A stretch of DNA of 64,000 bases from Welwitschia mirabilis (lineage: Eukaryota; Gnetophyta; Gnetopsida; Welwitschiales). This document shows positions 12,431-24,239 of the stretch, one piece after another (position 1 is the stretch's first letter; the number at the start of each line of letters is the position of its first letter). The stretch lies in contig JBOZIK010000001.1 in the NCBI GenBank assembly GCA_051453625.1, positions 155,059,731 through 155,123,730 of the forward strand. The letters run 5' to 3'. The translations under genes were made by a program, and so were the position numbers. Below the pieces are notes generated by a model, which saw only the letters and a program-made list of their open reading frames with translations, was not told where the DNA came from and searched no databases.

Positions 12431-15400
12431 AAATAGATAATCACTTACACTAATTACATCGCATGTAGACATCTTCAAACTAAAAAAGATAATAAGATAT
12501 TATTCATTATATGGATTTCTCTCTTGTGAAAATTTCATTGAAATGTTTAGTTTGATATAAAAATAGAGAGGAAGATAAAAATTTTCTTGTTAAAATATCT
12601 CTTACTTATTACTTTTTGATGATTCAAAACCTACTAATATGTTTTTGGGTAAGGAAATCTTTATTTTATGCATTTTAATTATTTCTATGCATCCTATGTA
12701 AGCTACTTATCTCACAAAATCTTACCTTCTTATCTTTTAAAATGTGAGAAATTAAAATCATTTCCAAGTTAATAATGAGTTCTAAAAATACCTTCTTATA
12801 ATTACATATTATCCTGATCAAATGCTTAGAAAATTCATTTCATAGAAAAATGCTATAAGTATGCTAGAGTTTTGCATTAGAAAAATGCATAATGAGGATT
12901 ATATGAATAGGATAATGATAACTAAGATTTTACAAAGAGGTTTTTATTAAGTAATCATATTTAAGAATGGTTACTTACATTGTAAGGCTTATAATGGATT
13001 TCAACATGTAGGTAAGATTTTTAAAATAAATATGATCTTTCTTTGCATTTTTAAGATGGTTCTAATTACATCATGAAATAGGTTATAGCATGTCCATCTA
13101 AATATGATGATTTGAAAATTAGATTTAAGTTTTTATCATAAGATCTTTGATAAATCAATATTCATTGAGTTTTAATTTATAATCTTAAAAATATGTTTAT
13201 AATAAAATATTTGATAAACAAAGAATAGAAAATATAATTACTAATAAAATATTAATGTCTTATTATTCACAAGTTCATGGCATAGTTAATGTAATTATGA
13301 GGTAAAAAAATCATAGAAAAAATGATTAAGGATGGATGTTTGCTTATAAACTAGTTTTTAGAAATTCATCTCATTCACCCCTTATGTTTTCATGCAAAGT
13401 ATATTAAGTAATCAAAATTTTAGAATTGGATTTATGAAAGTTTTTTTTTTTTGAAAATGTAGTTTGAATAACATATAAGAGTTAAGAAATAAGATATATC
13501 ATAACATAAAAGCTTCTAAGAAGATATGAAATCCTTTTATTGTAATCATATTTTAATTTTTGAATCTAATGCCTTAGTTTTCTATATATCTTTAGAATTT
13601 AAAAAATTCAGAGAATTGTTCTCAGTGGAATGGCCCATTCAATGTCTACAATATACAATCAAATTGAGCTTTGATATCCCAAAAAACTTAAAAGTTATGT
13701 TTCAATATTTTAAGTCATATCATGCATCTATGTCCACTCATAATAAACTAAATGCTATTTATTTCTGATAATATCTATTAAAAAACATGCTATAGTAAGA
13801 AAGCACTTGAATAGTTGTAGAATTGTAAAGGATACTTTAACTCATTTATTAATTATAAGTTTAATGTGATAATAGTTATATATTAGAATCATGCATGTGT
13901 AAAGAATCAAACAAAAGGAAAATAAAACAAAAATATAAAAAAAGTCATAATAATTAAGAGAATGGGTGTGGAAAAAATAAAAATAAATTCTTACATAAAC
14001 AAAACTCACTTAATATGGACATGAAGAGAGCATCTCTTATTATTATAATAATAACAATAATAAAACTAACATGAAAATGATGATTTAGAAATAAAAATAG
14101 AAAAGGGAAAATATAAAGAAATATAAGCATCAAATATTAAAAAAAACCCCTTATAAAAATGAGAGGATGAAAAAGAAAAATTTTTAAATTAGTTATTAAC
14201 ATGGAATAATAGTATTAATGCTTATTATTTTTTTATTTTTATATGTTACCTAATAAAATAGGATTAATTAATGAAGAAGGTGATATTTGATAATGAAAGA
14301 GCTTATGAGAAAACTTATAATAGCATCTTATTATTTACATTAGAATAAAATCTCTATAAGGCTACTAAATCAAGTTAAGTAACTTTAAAAACCCAAGAGT
14401 AGTGTGCCTAAGAAACTCAATGAATAATATAGTAATAATTCTACTAGCTACTAAAGTATTTATAACCTACATTTTGGTGATACATGCTAAATGTAAATTG
14501 TGACAAATAACTTTAATTAGTTAAAAATAAGAAAACATTATTTTTAATTTGAAAAGAAATGAAAAAATCTTTGTAACATCTTTTTATGTGTTAACCATTA
14601 TGAATCACACATGAGACCTAAATATTTAGCAATTATTAGTAGCTAATTCTTAAGGTAAAAGTGCTATATAGTTTTTCATGAATCAAATTGTTTTAAAAAA
14701 ATCAAGAATTTAATATAGATCTAAAATATACAAAAAGTTCTTTATATGGATCTACAAAGTAATATTATTGAATAGTTGTAAATCAATAAAAGTAAATAAT
14801 TATATAGTCCAAACATAAATATTTTAACAAAGTTATGATAATTTTGTCTTTTTCTTTTTTTTTAAAGAAAATTAATGTTAAATATTAACTCTAGTTATTG
14901 GGATGGGGTTTGTGAGGTACTGATCCCCAATAAAAACATTTTTATTGAAAATCATCAAATTATAAGTTAAGAAATGGCAAATTACTATAGAACAAAAAAA
15001 CCAATGGAAGGTAAAAGCCTAAAAAATCTAATAGCTTAGAAGGAGAGATAATAATTGGAAAGAAACTAGAGGATCAATTACTAAAGTCTAGGAATATGAG
15101 AATGTAGCTATAGACAAAATCACTTATAGGATAGTGAAGGATCATCCTCTTAGTGCATATAAGATTATAGAAAGTAATTAACTTCTAAATAAGCTTGCTC
15201 AGCCTGCATTTTAATTTCAAAGATGACTTGCTAAAGAATATAATACTCTTCAACATAAAAGAAATCATGGTAAGAACTTTATGCAAAGTGATTGCACAAT
15301 GACATTTCTAGATTTGATTAGTGCAATAAGACAAATGCACTTTATAGAATAAGCTCAAGAGGACGCAGATAAGTCTCACAACTGAAAAAAGGTCTTTTCA

Positions 15401-16484
15401 ATTTGGCTTGAAAGTTGGTAGATCTTGGTACATGCATAACCAAATAAAAGTTGAATAATTACATGCATAAAAAGTGTGATAAAAACTCTCATCCAAATCA
15501 CAAGAAGTATAGGCTACTATGAAAAACCCTAAATGAAGTAGAGGAGATTCTAATGGAAGCCCCAAATGTAAGAGATATTAGACAAATTTTTTTATCCGAA
15601 GAAAAGAAAAACATTTTCAGATTAAATTAAAGTGAGATTTCCAATCTTTCTCTACACCATTTACATTCCCATAATAATTACATCTAGAAGTAAGAATATA
15701 AGATGAATTAAGAAAGTTGTAGATCTTATTAACTTTGAAAGACAATCCATAAGACCATTTAAGGGAATGAAAGGTCTTATAACACACTATAGTAATGGAA
15801 GTTAAATGTTAACTTTGTTCATAACATTCCTAATAATACATTAATAAAAATATTTATAAAATAGACATATTTATGATGAGAAATATGTTCTAACTTACTA
15901 ACATCTATTTAAAAGTAACTTGATCCCACTATCAAATTAGCTATAACTTAGTACAATTATTAGAAATTATACAAATGTACTAATTTATTATAAAATATTT
16001 TATAACCATGACTTAGCAGAAAGGACTTAATATGGTATCTTAATTTACAAAGATAGTTTAATAAAATGAAACATAAGTAGAGGAGTGACAGTTCTTAATC
16101 TTGATATGGCTTATCATAATCCCATGTAAGTAAACTGCTTGCTAGATCATGTTGTTAATTAAGCACTTTTGGGTAAACCAATGAGAGTTGTGATTATTGC
16201 ATTTTACAAAGGCTATGTACTTCAATGTTTAAGTGGTCCTAATCACTATCGATTTAGGATTTTTAGATTTTCCAAGAAAGGAAAAAAAGGAAAAGAAAAA
16301 GGAAATATTAATATCTTGAATTGTAGTCATTTACTTATACATAATTCCATCCTATTAATTCTAAATTTTGTAAAATGGGATATCACACTCAAAACTTATA
16401 GTAACCATACCTTCCACCAGAATTACAACCACTAATATTTTCTAAAGAAATGGTTTTATTATGTATGGGGATTTATTATGTGCT
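12431..16484. other. No gene recognised
   Basis: AT-rich DNA. Short open frames occur at 13526-13768 (80 codons) and 16169-16435 (88 codons), but they lack conserved words, homologous neighbours or codon bias. I see no terminal repeats or conserved pol motifs. Confidence 0.5.
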
Positions 16485-16560
16485 AGTGACAACAGAAATT
16501 TAAAACTAGAACCCCATGAATGGAGAGCAAGTATCTCGCTAACTGAACTACCATCCTATT
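16485..16560 (-). repeat. tRNA-derived SINE-like promoter module
   Basis: The minus strand reads GGATGGTAGTTCAGTTAGCG, then GAGATACTTGCTC, then CATTCATGGGGTTCTAGTTT. The first part fits a polymerase III A box (TAGTTCAGTTAG) and the last a weakened B box (GGTTCTAGTTT), about 33 bases apart as in tRNA. There is no clover leaf or intact acceptor stem, so it is not a working tRNA gene. A SINE head is the best reading. Confidence 0.45.
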
Positions 16561-17769
16561 AGTAACTAACATAAAATTTTTGATGTTCATAAAATAAGAG
16601 TTTTATATTTTTTTTATAGGATTCATCTTATAGCATGATAATATGTGACTGAAGAAAAGAAGAAGTGCTTTGAAAAATGGAAAATAAATAAAAGATAAAA
16701 ACATCTAAAAAGATATAAGAAAACAAACAAGAAAATTAAGAAGATATCAAGCAAGGATAAGCATTAACAATTTGATAATTTATATGAGAAGTATTAAGGC
16801 TAAGTATCAAACCATTCTAACTAAATTAAAAAAGATTCTAGATATATTGAAAACTTACTTTGAATGATTATTAAATGAAAAATTTCTTAGAAAAAAAGTT
16901 TAAAGCGTTAAATAATCAAATCATCCAAATTGAAGAAAGAAATTCTGGATAGAGGGAAACATTACTTTCAAGGATTATTAAATAAGAAATTTTTTAGAAA
17001 TAAAATCTTCAAAGCATTAAATCAAATTTAAAAATGAAAAACCAAGTTTATGAAAATAGAAATTTGTTATTACATTCAAGAGACATAGAGGGTCTACAAG
17101 ATAAACAAAACACTTTACATGGCTTTGATATGTTCTTGGTGAATCTTGAAAAACTCAAATGGGGTAAATATTTTTTTTTTAAATGTCATATTTAAGTGTC
17201 AATGGGTTGAAAAAACGGCTAATAAAAAAGACATGTTCTTCATCCTCCACTAATAACTTAACACGAAATCTACAAGTGTGTTAATCTCTTAGAAGATTAA
17301 TCCAATGTTTTGTTTCAATTAAGAGGTAGTGAGACCCTACTCAAGTTCTAAGTTTAATTCACACTGCAATTGAAATAGATTCATATGAAGGACTTTATGC
17401 TAGAAAACCTCCTTACACCTAATGCAAACAGAAATACTTTTTTCCAATTGTCTGTTTCTACATGTTCTTTAGGGCTTTCTATCTAATAATTCTCTTAACT
17501 TCCTTAGATCTCAAAATTAGATCTTGATCTTGGATATATTATTTTTGAAGCCATTTACTTCCCTCACTGAATAATACTTTCTTCTAAGTAGCATTATACC
17601 CTTTTATGAATAGATGAACTTATGGATAATAAGCATCCTTTGATAAAATCAGATGAGTTGAGGAAGAGATTTGATTCTCGTAAGTAGCATTTCTACTTAT
17701 ACTAATAGGATATTATATGGAGTTAGTCTTTAGTTTATATTCCTATAACAAAAATTATTTTGAACATTA
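16561..17769. other. No gene recognised
   Basis: AT-rich DNA upstream of the RTE reverse transcriptase remnant. An apurinic endonuclease domain would be expected here if the LINE were full length, but I could not recognise one. Confidence 0.4.
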
Positions 17770-19090
17770 TGCTATTGACAAAGACGAAGAATGTTAAAAG
17801 ATAGTAGACTAGATGGCATCCTCTAGAGCTATGGAAGGTAATGAATGATATAATTCTTAAATGGTTAACACAATTATTTAGCAAAGTATTGGGGGGTCGA
17901 ATGATGTACAATAAATGGAGGAGATGCACGACAGTTACAATATATAAAAACAAAAGAGATGTTTAAAATGTGAAAATTATATAAATCAAGCTCATTAGCC
18001 ATACCATAGGGTTATGAGGAAGAGTAATGGATCAAATATTAAAATAAAAACAAAAGGTTTTAGAAAATCAATTTGGGTTTATACTAAAAGGTCAACTATG
18101 GAAGGTATCTTCTGCTTAAGACAATTAATAGAGAAGTATCAAAGTAAGAGGAAAAATATTCATATGATACTTATTAACTTAGAGAAGGCTTATAAATGAA
18201 TCTTCATAAACATGATTTGGAGGGCCTTATAAAGAAAAAGAAACTACTAAATTTCTAAGGGTCAACCTTATTTAAAATGACATACATTAGTGTTTTCTAT
18301 TCACAAATGATATTGTGCTAGTTGAAGACCTTGGAATAAAAGGGATTAAAGATTTGTAGGAGTGAGACCTCATGCATGAAGAAAAACTCTAATGCAAGCA
18401 TAGATAGAAAAGAATGTATGAATGAAAACTGATGATCAAGAAATAGTGTAAAGTAAGCAATTTTATTACTTACAATTGCTCTTATAAATGAATGGAGGAA
18501 TTGATAATAATGAAATCAATAGAATTGAAGTGAGTTGGATAAAATGGTGATAAGCAAGTGTTGTTCAATCACTTCCATGTAATAAGATAACTTCAATTAG
18601 ACTAATGAAGAAAGTCCAAAACATAACATTTAGACCTGTGACTTTCAATGACATAGAGTATTAGAATTTTAAAAAGCAAGAAGAGCAATGCATTAGTATG
18701 GCAAATAGGAGGATGGTTAGAAGGATGGTGGTGTTACGAGACAACAAAGAATTAGTAAGTCTCATATTAGATGGCATCTTTAAATAACACCACTAAGTGA
18801 TAACATCAAGGTAAGTCATTTAAGATGAATTGGGCATGTTTATCATAGATTTAAAAATGTACCTATTAATAGAGGTTATTAAGTTAAAAGGGAAGAAACA
18901 AATGAAGAGACGAAGAAAGATCGAAGAAGCTGTAAGGGGAGATGACTAAGATCTTGAAATAACTACAAATTTAGTTCTTGATAAATATAAATGGTGTATA
19001 AGAAGTGTATAAGAAGTTAAAAGGCCAAATCCAGGTAGATGGGGAAAAAGATAAGAAGATAATGACAACGATGATGATGAACATGCTATC
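17770..19090 (+). pseudogene. RTE-type LINE reverse transcriptase remnant with 3' end
   Basis: The order of conserved pieces is that of plant RTE-type non-LTR elements. They are ELWKVMNDIILKWLTQLF (about 17826), a block reading MMYNKWRRCTTVTIYKNKRD, KLISHTIGL, then STMEGIFCLRQLIEKYQSK with IHMILINLEKAYK (18085-18196). Next is the catalytic box FTNDIVLVED (18300-18329), where FADD is expected; the first Asp position is Asn. The distance from LEKAY to the catalytic box is about half the usual, so part of the palm domain is deleted. The C-terminal part is readable in pieces, and the copy ends KRPNPGRWGKR followed by GATGATGATGA-like repeats, typical of RTE 3' ends. Frameshifts and stops make it non-functional. 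Confidence 0.8.
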
Positions 19091-19204
19091 TGCTTTATCA
19101 TAAGTGAAATATAAGCCATAATGCCTTTATCCTCTTAAGGGATATCCTTTGAATTGAATAAAAATTGAGAAACTATTTTTGAATAGATTTAATATAAAAT
19201 TTAC

Positions 19205-19460
19205 ATTCCAATTGGGGCCACACTTACCCTTTACTCAGGAGGTCATAGGTTGAAACATTGGACATCCTCTTTGACACCGTTAAGAGCTTAGGTGTAATTA
19301 AATCATCCATCTGGGAATTTTTGGTAGCTATACTCATAAAAGAGGTAGAACCATTAGAAGTTTCAATTTCGACATCCCCACCCCCCAAATCCCAACATTT
19401 ATTAAGTTTTCTTTCAGAGTTATGTTTGAAATTCAAAATCCAATGATTAAAATATAAGTA
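19205..19460 (+). repeat. SINE-like element upstream of the gene
   Basis: A B-box-like segment AGGTCATAGGTTGAAACATT lies at 19239-19258, preceded by GGGCCACACTTACCC as a decayed A box. The same words (AGGTCAT, TTGAAAC, TTGGA) occur in the minus-strand copy at 22075-22125, suggesting one SINE family. The two copies lie on either side of the gene with their tails pointing to it. Confidence 0.4.
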
Positions 19461-19984
19461 TCATGTGAGAATAACTCCTACATTGATTCATATGGAGATT
19501 GCATTTGAAGACAAACAAAACTTGTCTATCAAACATCACGACCACAAACCAACAAGTGGTGATGCTCTAAAGAATGATAACAAACCAAAACCATTCTCCC
19601 CTTTAATGGACACGTGTCATTAGCTCTAACAAATAGAACAACAATTGAAGGTTTCCCAAATGCAATCACCCATATGTTTGAAAGCTAAAAGCCAAGAAGT
19701 TTTTGTGGCACATCAAAATTAGAATTTGTAAAATAAAGAAAAAAAATAGATTTCATAAGTACGTATGTAATCCATATTCGTCGTTTCATACGTCCACATA
19801 AAATATCAAATCAAAACAAGAAGTTATCCAATACGTCTATGCCAGTTCATAATATAACTATCGTAGTCACCATCAATTACCTTTGCGTGACATCACCTAA
19901 AATTGCCACGTCATTAAGCAATGATGATCAATCGTTATCCTCTCTGGGACAGCGTATCAAATAAAACCTTTGCGTTGATCCGAG
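19461..19984 (+). promoter_or_regulatory. Promoter region of the 125-codon gene
   Basis: It contains a perfect palindromic G-box GACACGTGTC (19609-19618), the core of ABA- and light-responsive elements bound by bZIP/bHLH factors. It also has CCACGTCA (19906-19913), CCAAT (19828-19832) and a weak TATA-like ATCAAATAAAAC (19956-19967). CpG frequency begins to rise at about 19740. Further ACGT cores lie in the transcribed leader (CACGTG at 20130-20135, TTACGTGTC near 20261). The regulatory roles are inferred from motifs only. Confidence 0.5.
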
Positions 19985-20379
19985 CTGTCTACATCTGTTT
20001 GCGTTTTAAAGAACATTCACGAAGACGTCAAATTCATTCGAGACTTTTGTGAGAGGCGCCTGGTTTTGCGGAAAACTCGTCTCCTGCTGCTTCCCTGTCT
20101 TACGCTCGTTAATCTAAGAAAACGTACGTCACGTGAAGAAAGCGACGGCGACCAGTAAACGGAGTTGCTCATCCAAATCAGATCGTCGTTCGAAAGCACA
20201 GCCTATCGTTCCCTTCCACATTTCCAGGGCTTGTGCCGCCCTTAACCAGACGATCAACTCTTACGTGTCGCCGTTCTGTAGATCCACGGCTCGCTCCACT
20301 TCACATAAATTGAATTTTCGTAGTTTCACTGTGGCAAGGTGGGTATTTGCGAAGCGAAGAGGAATCGAAGCAAAAACGC
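19985..20379 (+). other. Probable 5' untranslated region with an optional intron
   Basis: The region is GC- and CpG-rich and contains no ATG between about 19990 and 20379. A donor (AAG/GTGGGT at 20339) and a strong acceptor (TTTTTTTTGGTTTCAG ending at 20413) delimit a possible 75-base intron. Removing it would delete the only start codon at 20380. A non-ATG 103-codon frame from 20133 is open, but it has no start codon and runs out of frame with the conserved coding exons. Confidence 0.45.
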
Positions 20380-21235
20380 ATGGGGACACATCAGTCCTTT
20401 TTTTTGGTTTCAGGGACGCAAGAAACAATTCCAGAAGACGTTGAACGGGAATGGGAGAGCGATCCTCCGCAGAATTCTAGCGGTGTGGCGGTGGAACGTA
20501 AGTCGTCGATAGAAACGGAGCCGAGAACTCTCCATGAGGAAGAGCTTCAGCAAGCTAGGGTCTGTGACGTCTTACTTTTAGATGTTTATTGCTCGATTTG
20601 TGTTTTCTCGACGGTTTTGAGTTAAGGATTCATCAAACGATGTAGTCGAGCGTTTGAAACTTTGCATCTCAGCTTAAGGGTTTGAAATTTTGCATTTCGT
20701 CTTAAATAAACACTTCATTGACGTTATCTGAATGATTGGAGTTAAAGATTTGTCAAAGAATGTTGATATGCTTTGAAACTCGAACCTCATAAGTCTATGT
20801 TCTTGATTGATCATTTTTTGAACTACTTGAGTCGAAGATGTGTTAAATACAGTGGCACCGAATCGAAACTTTGTGACTTTTTTCAAAAGATTTATTTGAG
20901 CAACGCTGCTTGAATGATTTGTGATCAGATTTGTTAAATATCGTTACAGGAGGCGGCAATAGACGTTCTGACGAAGCGTCCGGAAGAAGCGTGTAAGATC
21001 TTCAGTAAGTTCGGTAAGTTGCGTTTTTCTGTTCTACGCGCAATGACAAACTTCGATTCAAAAGGGGATGTTCGGTAAAAGCTGTATTGTGCAAGATGCA
21101 GGAACTGAAACAAAAGCAAAACAATCAGAAGGAAGCGACAGCAGTAGCACATGGACTTCATCTGTAGCAGCAACACCACAGTCATCCGCGTGTCATGGCC
21201 ATTCTTCATTCAACATTCAATCTGCAGCGGTCTGA
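20380..21235 (+). CDS. Conserved-looking plant protein of unknown function, 125 aa, three coding exons
   Basis: Proposed exons are 20380-20559, 20950-21013 and 21102-21235. The introns are 20560-20949 (GTCTGT...TACAG, phase 0) and 21014-21101 (GTAAGT...TGCAG, phase 1). All phases agree and give 125 residues ending in TGA at 21233-21235. The N-terminal third is acidic and polar (QETIPEDVEREWESDP). The core, residues 55-81, reads EELQQAREAAIDVLTKRP and then EEACKIFSKF, an amphipathic helical AAxxVLxxxxxEEAxxIF pattern. I associate this pattern, from memory, with small uncharacterised plant proteins. The C-terminal third is Ser/Thr/Ala-rich (GSDSSSTWTSSVAATPQSSA). There is no signal peptide or membrane segment. 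It is the only coding sequence here with normal GC and CpG content and no stops. The function is unknown. The start at 20380 is the only available ATG and has G at +4. Confidence 0.7.
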
Positions 21236-21900
21236 ACTCTGAAAAGAGAGAAAATTGTTTTCTTATGTTAAGAAATTTCAGAATTCCTTGCTGCTACGCT
21301 GCGGCAAGGCGTAAGTTTCATTCTGTTAGTTTGTAGAAAAGGGTGACTACTTGCGTGGAATTTGGTAGATAAAGAGACGTCCATGCTTTGTTTCAACGTA
21401 TTTCACGGGTAACGTTGGTCAGAATAATGCCAGAAATTGTATACTAGCCTTGCCTTTTTTGGCTTGTGTGTAGGTATATATACATATTATCGACTGTCAG
21501 GAGTCTAGTACCCTCCCAGCTAGCAAGGTAGCAACCACCAACTTGGTGTTTCATCTTGTACGCCCACTGTAACTGGGGGTAATAACATGCCACAAGAACA
21601 AGGCTAGTGTGGCAGGAGATGCTGGTCATGAAGACGGAAGTTGACATCGTGCAAAGTTTGTTATTATTATTGCTGTCAGGGATACAAATGTTTTATGCTT
21701 TCTTATTCCGTTCCACATTTTAAAATTTCTTTTGGGTGACTGGCTTCTCTAAGGATATGAACGTTGAGGTTATATTGTTACATTTCTAAAGTTTTAATGA
21801 AAAATATCATATTTTAAAATATCATAAATTTTGGGTAATTGTGGTGGTTCAACTTATCTTGGTGATTTTACTTTGTTGTGTCCTCATTAAAAGATTCTGG
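21236..21900 (+). other. Probable 3' untranslated region
   Basis: The sequence after the stop stays richer in GC than its surroundings to about 21640. A GGC/GTAAGTTTC donor near 21310 and a TTGTGTGTAG acceptor near 21472 could define a 3'-UTR intron. No clear AATAAA is seen; AT-rich sequence from 21650 probably holds the poly(A) region. The end is not determined. Confidence 0.4.
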
Positions 21901-21959
21901 TTTGATTTCTTCCTCTTTTATATTTAATATAATACCAAATATTTGGAAGAACGAGAAAT

Positions 21960-22140
21960 GTGAAACTCAAAACTTTTAAGTGGCCATGCCTTACTTGAGA
22001 TAATAGCTACTATGATCATCCAATTGAATGATTTACTTCCACATACACTTTCCCAGTAAGCTAAGTAGGGCATCCAAAGTTTCAAACTCATGACCTTTTA
22101 ATGTCTTACCAGTGGAATTACTAACTATTGATAAACCGTT
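21960..22140 (-). repeat. SINE-like element downstream of the gene
   Basis: The minus strand reads AGTAATTCCACTGGTAAGAC (A-box side, 22124-22105), then AGGTCATGAGTTTGAAACTT (B-box side), then TTGGATGCCC, CTACTTAGCTTACTGGG and GTGTATGTGG. This is the layout of a tRNA-derived plant SINE. The shared words with 19239-19265 point to the same family in inverted orientation. Confidence 0.5.
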
Positions 22141-24028
22141 GAAAATTCATAACAAAATTTATAAGGATATAGCATTTTGCCTTTTCACTTTACCAAACAT
22201 CATTTCTTACATCACTCATACCCCTTTTTGGTCTTAAACATTGGACAATTGGTGATAATGGTATTTCACTTTATAAAATGAGTCGTATGCTACTTCTTTT
22301 GCTTGGAAATTTTTTGAAGGGGTTATTTCACTTTATTCATATAGTTAAGTTCAATACTGACTTAGATTAGATACGTTTTTGTATTGTAGTATTTAGAATA
22401 ACAAATGCATCATTTTAATACTTTTGGTTGAGAGACTAGTTTTGTCAAGAGCATAAAAGTCAATGGTTGATTTGTATGAGGCACGAGACATAATCTTATT
22501 CTTTATTTCCCAACTCTTCAATTTCCACTAGACTTTCATTTTTTATGCTTTGAGAAGGATCTAAAATCATAGAAAATTATTTTTATTTCTATGTAATTCA
22601 TAATTTCTTAAAAGAGAGAGAGAGTGTGTCTAGTGTAGCATGGGTGATGACTTTTGATGCATCTCTCTAATTCATGAAATTTCAAAGAGGAGTATAAAAA
22701 TATAACATAAATATAGTTAATATTCTAGTTTATGATGTATGTATGAGGATTAGACGAGCAAGCAAAATGCAATCAGAAATTATCAACCTCAAATTGTGGA
22801 AAGATGTAATTATTTACTTTATTAACTACTTCCCTAATAAATCAAAAACTATTAGATAGAACTGTAAAGTAATAAAGTTTATGAAACAAGATGCATGAAT
22901 GTATAAGATAAAGAGTAGATGAAATTATCAAGTTTATATGTTAATAAGAGGGCCAAAAAAATGAAATTATGAGGTTTGATGTCAAAAAAGAGAGGGTAAG
23001 GATGATTTCTAATTATAAAATGAAAATACAACTATTCATGGCCTAAAAAAAGATTGTATGGAATTGCAACATAACCATTATCATTGACTCTAAAAGAATT
23101 TGTGACAGAGATATTTGTAAAAGTTGTCACCTTAGATGTTCATCTAATTTACAAGTTTTGTTAACGTAAAGTTTTAGATATTGTCACCTTAGAGGTTTAT
23201 TGAATTGAGAGGGGTTGTTGCCTCAAAGCTTTCTTAGGGTTGAAGATGCTTTGATAAAATTATAGAGGTTCTTAATAAACTCTATATTAAGATTTGTAGT
23301 TAACTGCATTAGGTTCAAGAGATAAAAATAATTATACTAATTTATATAATCAAAAAATTTCTTATGAAAAATTTCATAACGCATCATATTTAAACCAATA
23401 TTAATTTGACATAAAAGAAATACATGTAGGGAATCTTGATAATATGGTTTTATGTGGATAATAATGAGGATTTGATAGTCAATTAAAGGAACTCTTCTCT
23501 TTTTAAAACCACATTGTCCAATGTTATATGCACATTTGAAATAATCCTATATTTTAGCACAAAATTATAAAATTAAATAATTGTAGTTTAATTATGCAAA
23601 TGAAGGACAGAGTGAATAATATTATGAACAATGGGAATGGGAGCCAAAACAACATCTTAGTAAGGATGTTAAGAGCATCCTAAATATTCTAATCATTACA
23701 TATTTAAGGCATTAGATCTATATTTTTAATATTCTAATTGAGTTGACTTGAAACATGGTGCACATTTTCTCAAAAAGAATCTAGAAAATTTGTTATTAAG
23801 AATATGTTTTTAACACATACACTTACAAAATCATGTACATCTTTTTCGTAAGATCTATTGAATTTGAATTTGGTCGATGAAATGATATTAAAAATAATAC
23901 TTAAAGAAAGCATTCATGTATTTTTTGGAAGCAAAGAAAGATGAAGGGAATCCAAGCTATGCAAGTTGATTGTAATCAAGAGAGGTATTTTCATTTAGCA
24001 CTGAAACTTTTGTTTTACAAAAGGAAAT
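22141..24028. other. No gene recognised
   Basis: AT-rich DNA with a short (GA)n run at 22614-22624 and a roughly repeated TTGTCACCTTAGA motif at 23124 and 23178. No conserved protein words are visible in either direction. Confidence 0.5.
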
Positions 24029-24239
24029 TGTAACACTATAACTCAAGTTACCTTTTTTGAAAACTAAATATTTTAATATATATGAATTTTAGGATTAATT
24101 ATTTAAAAGGCTTAGAAATATTTAGGATCAAATGCTACTTCTAATTCATTAGTATATAAGAACTAATAAAGATATGATAATTTCAAAAAAGAGGATAGAA
24201 CATACTTGAATTATTTTAGATTTACTGTTATTAGTAAAT

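Noticed and set aside
13526-13768. 80-codon frame without homology
   Set aside because: No conserved words, no repeated copy and no promoter or splice context.
16169-16435. 88-codon frame
   Set aside because: It ends in a lysine-rich A tract, has a random composition and no recognisable family.
20133-20444. 103-codon open frame in the leader of the gene
   Set aside because: It lacks an ATG, begins just after a stop and is out of frame with the conserved exons. It is better explained as GC-rich 5' untranslated sequence.
20934-21209. 91-codon minus-strand frame across exons 2 and 3
   Set aside because: It runs opposite to a gene with consistent splice sites and shows no conserved pattern.
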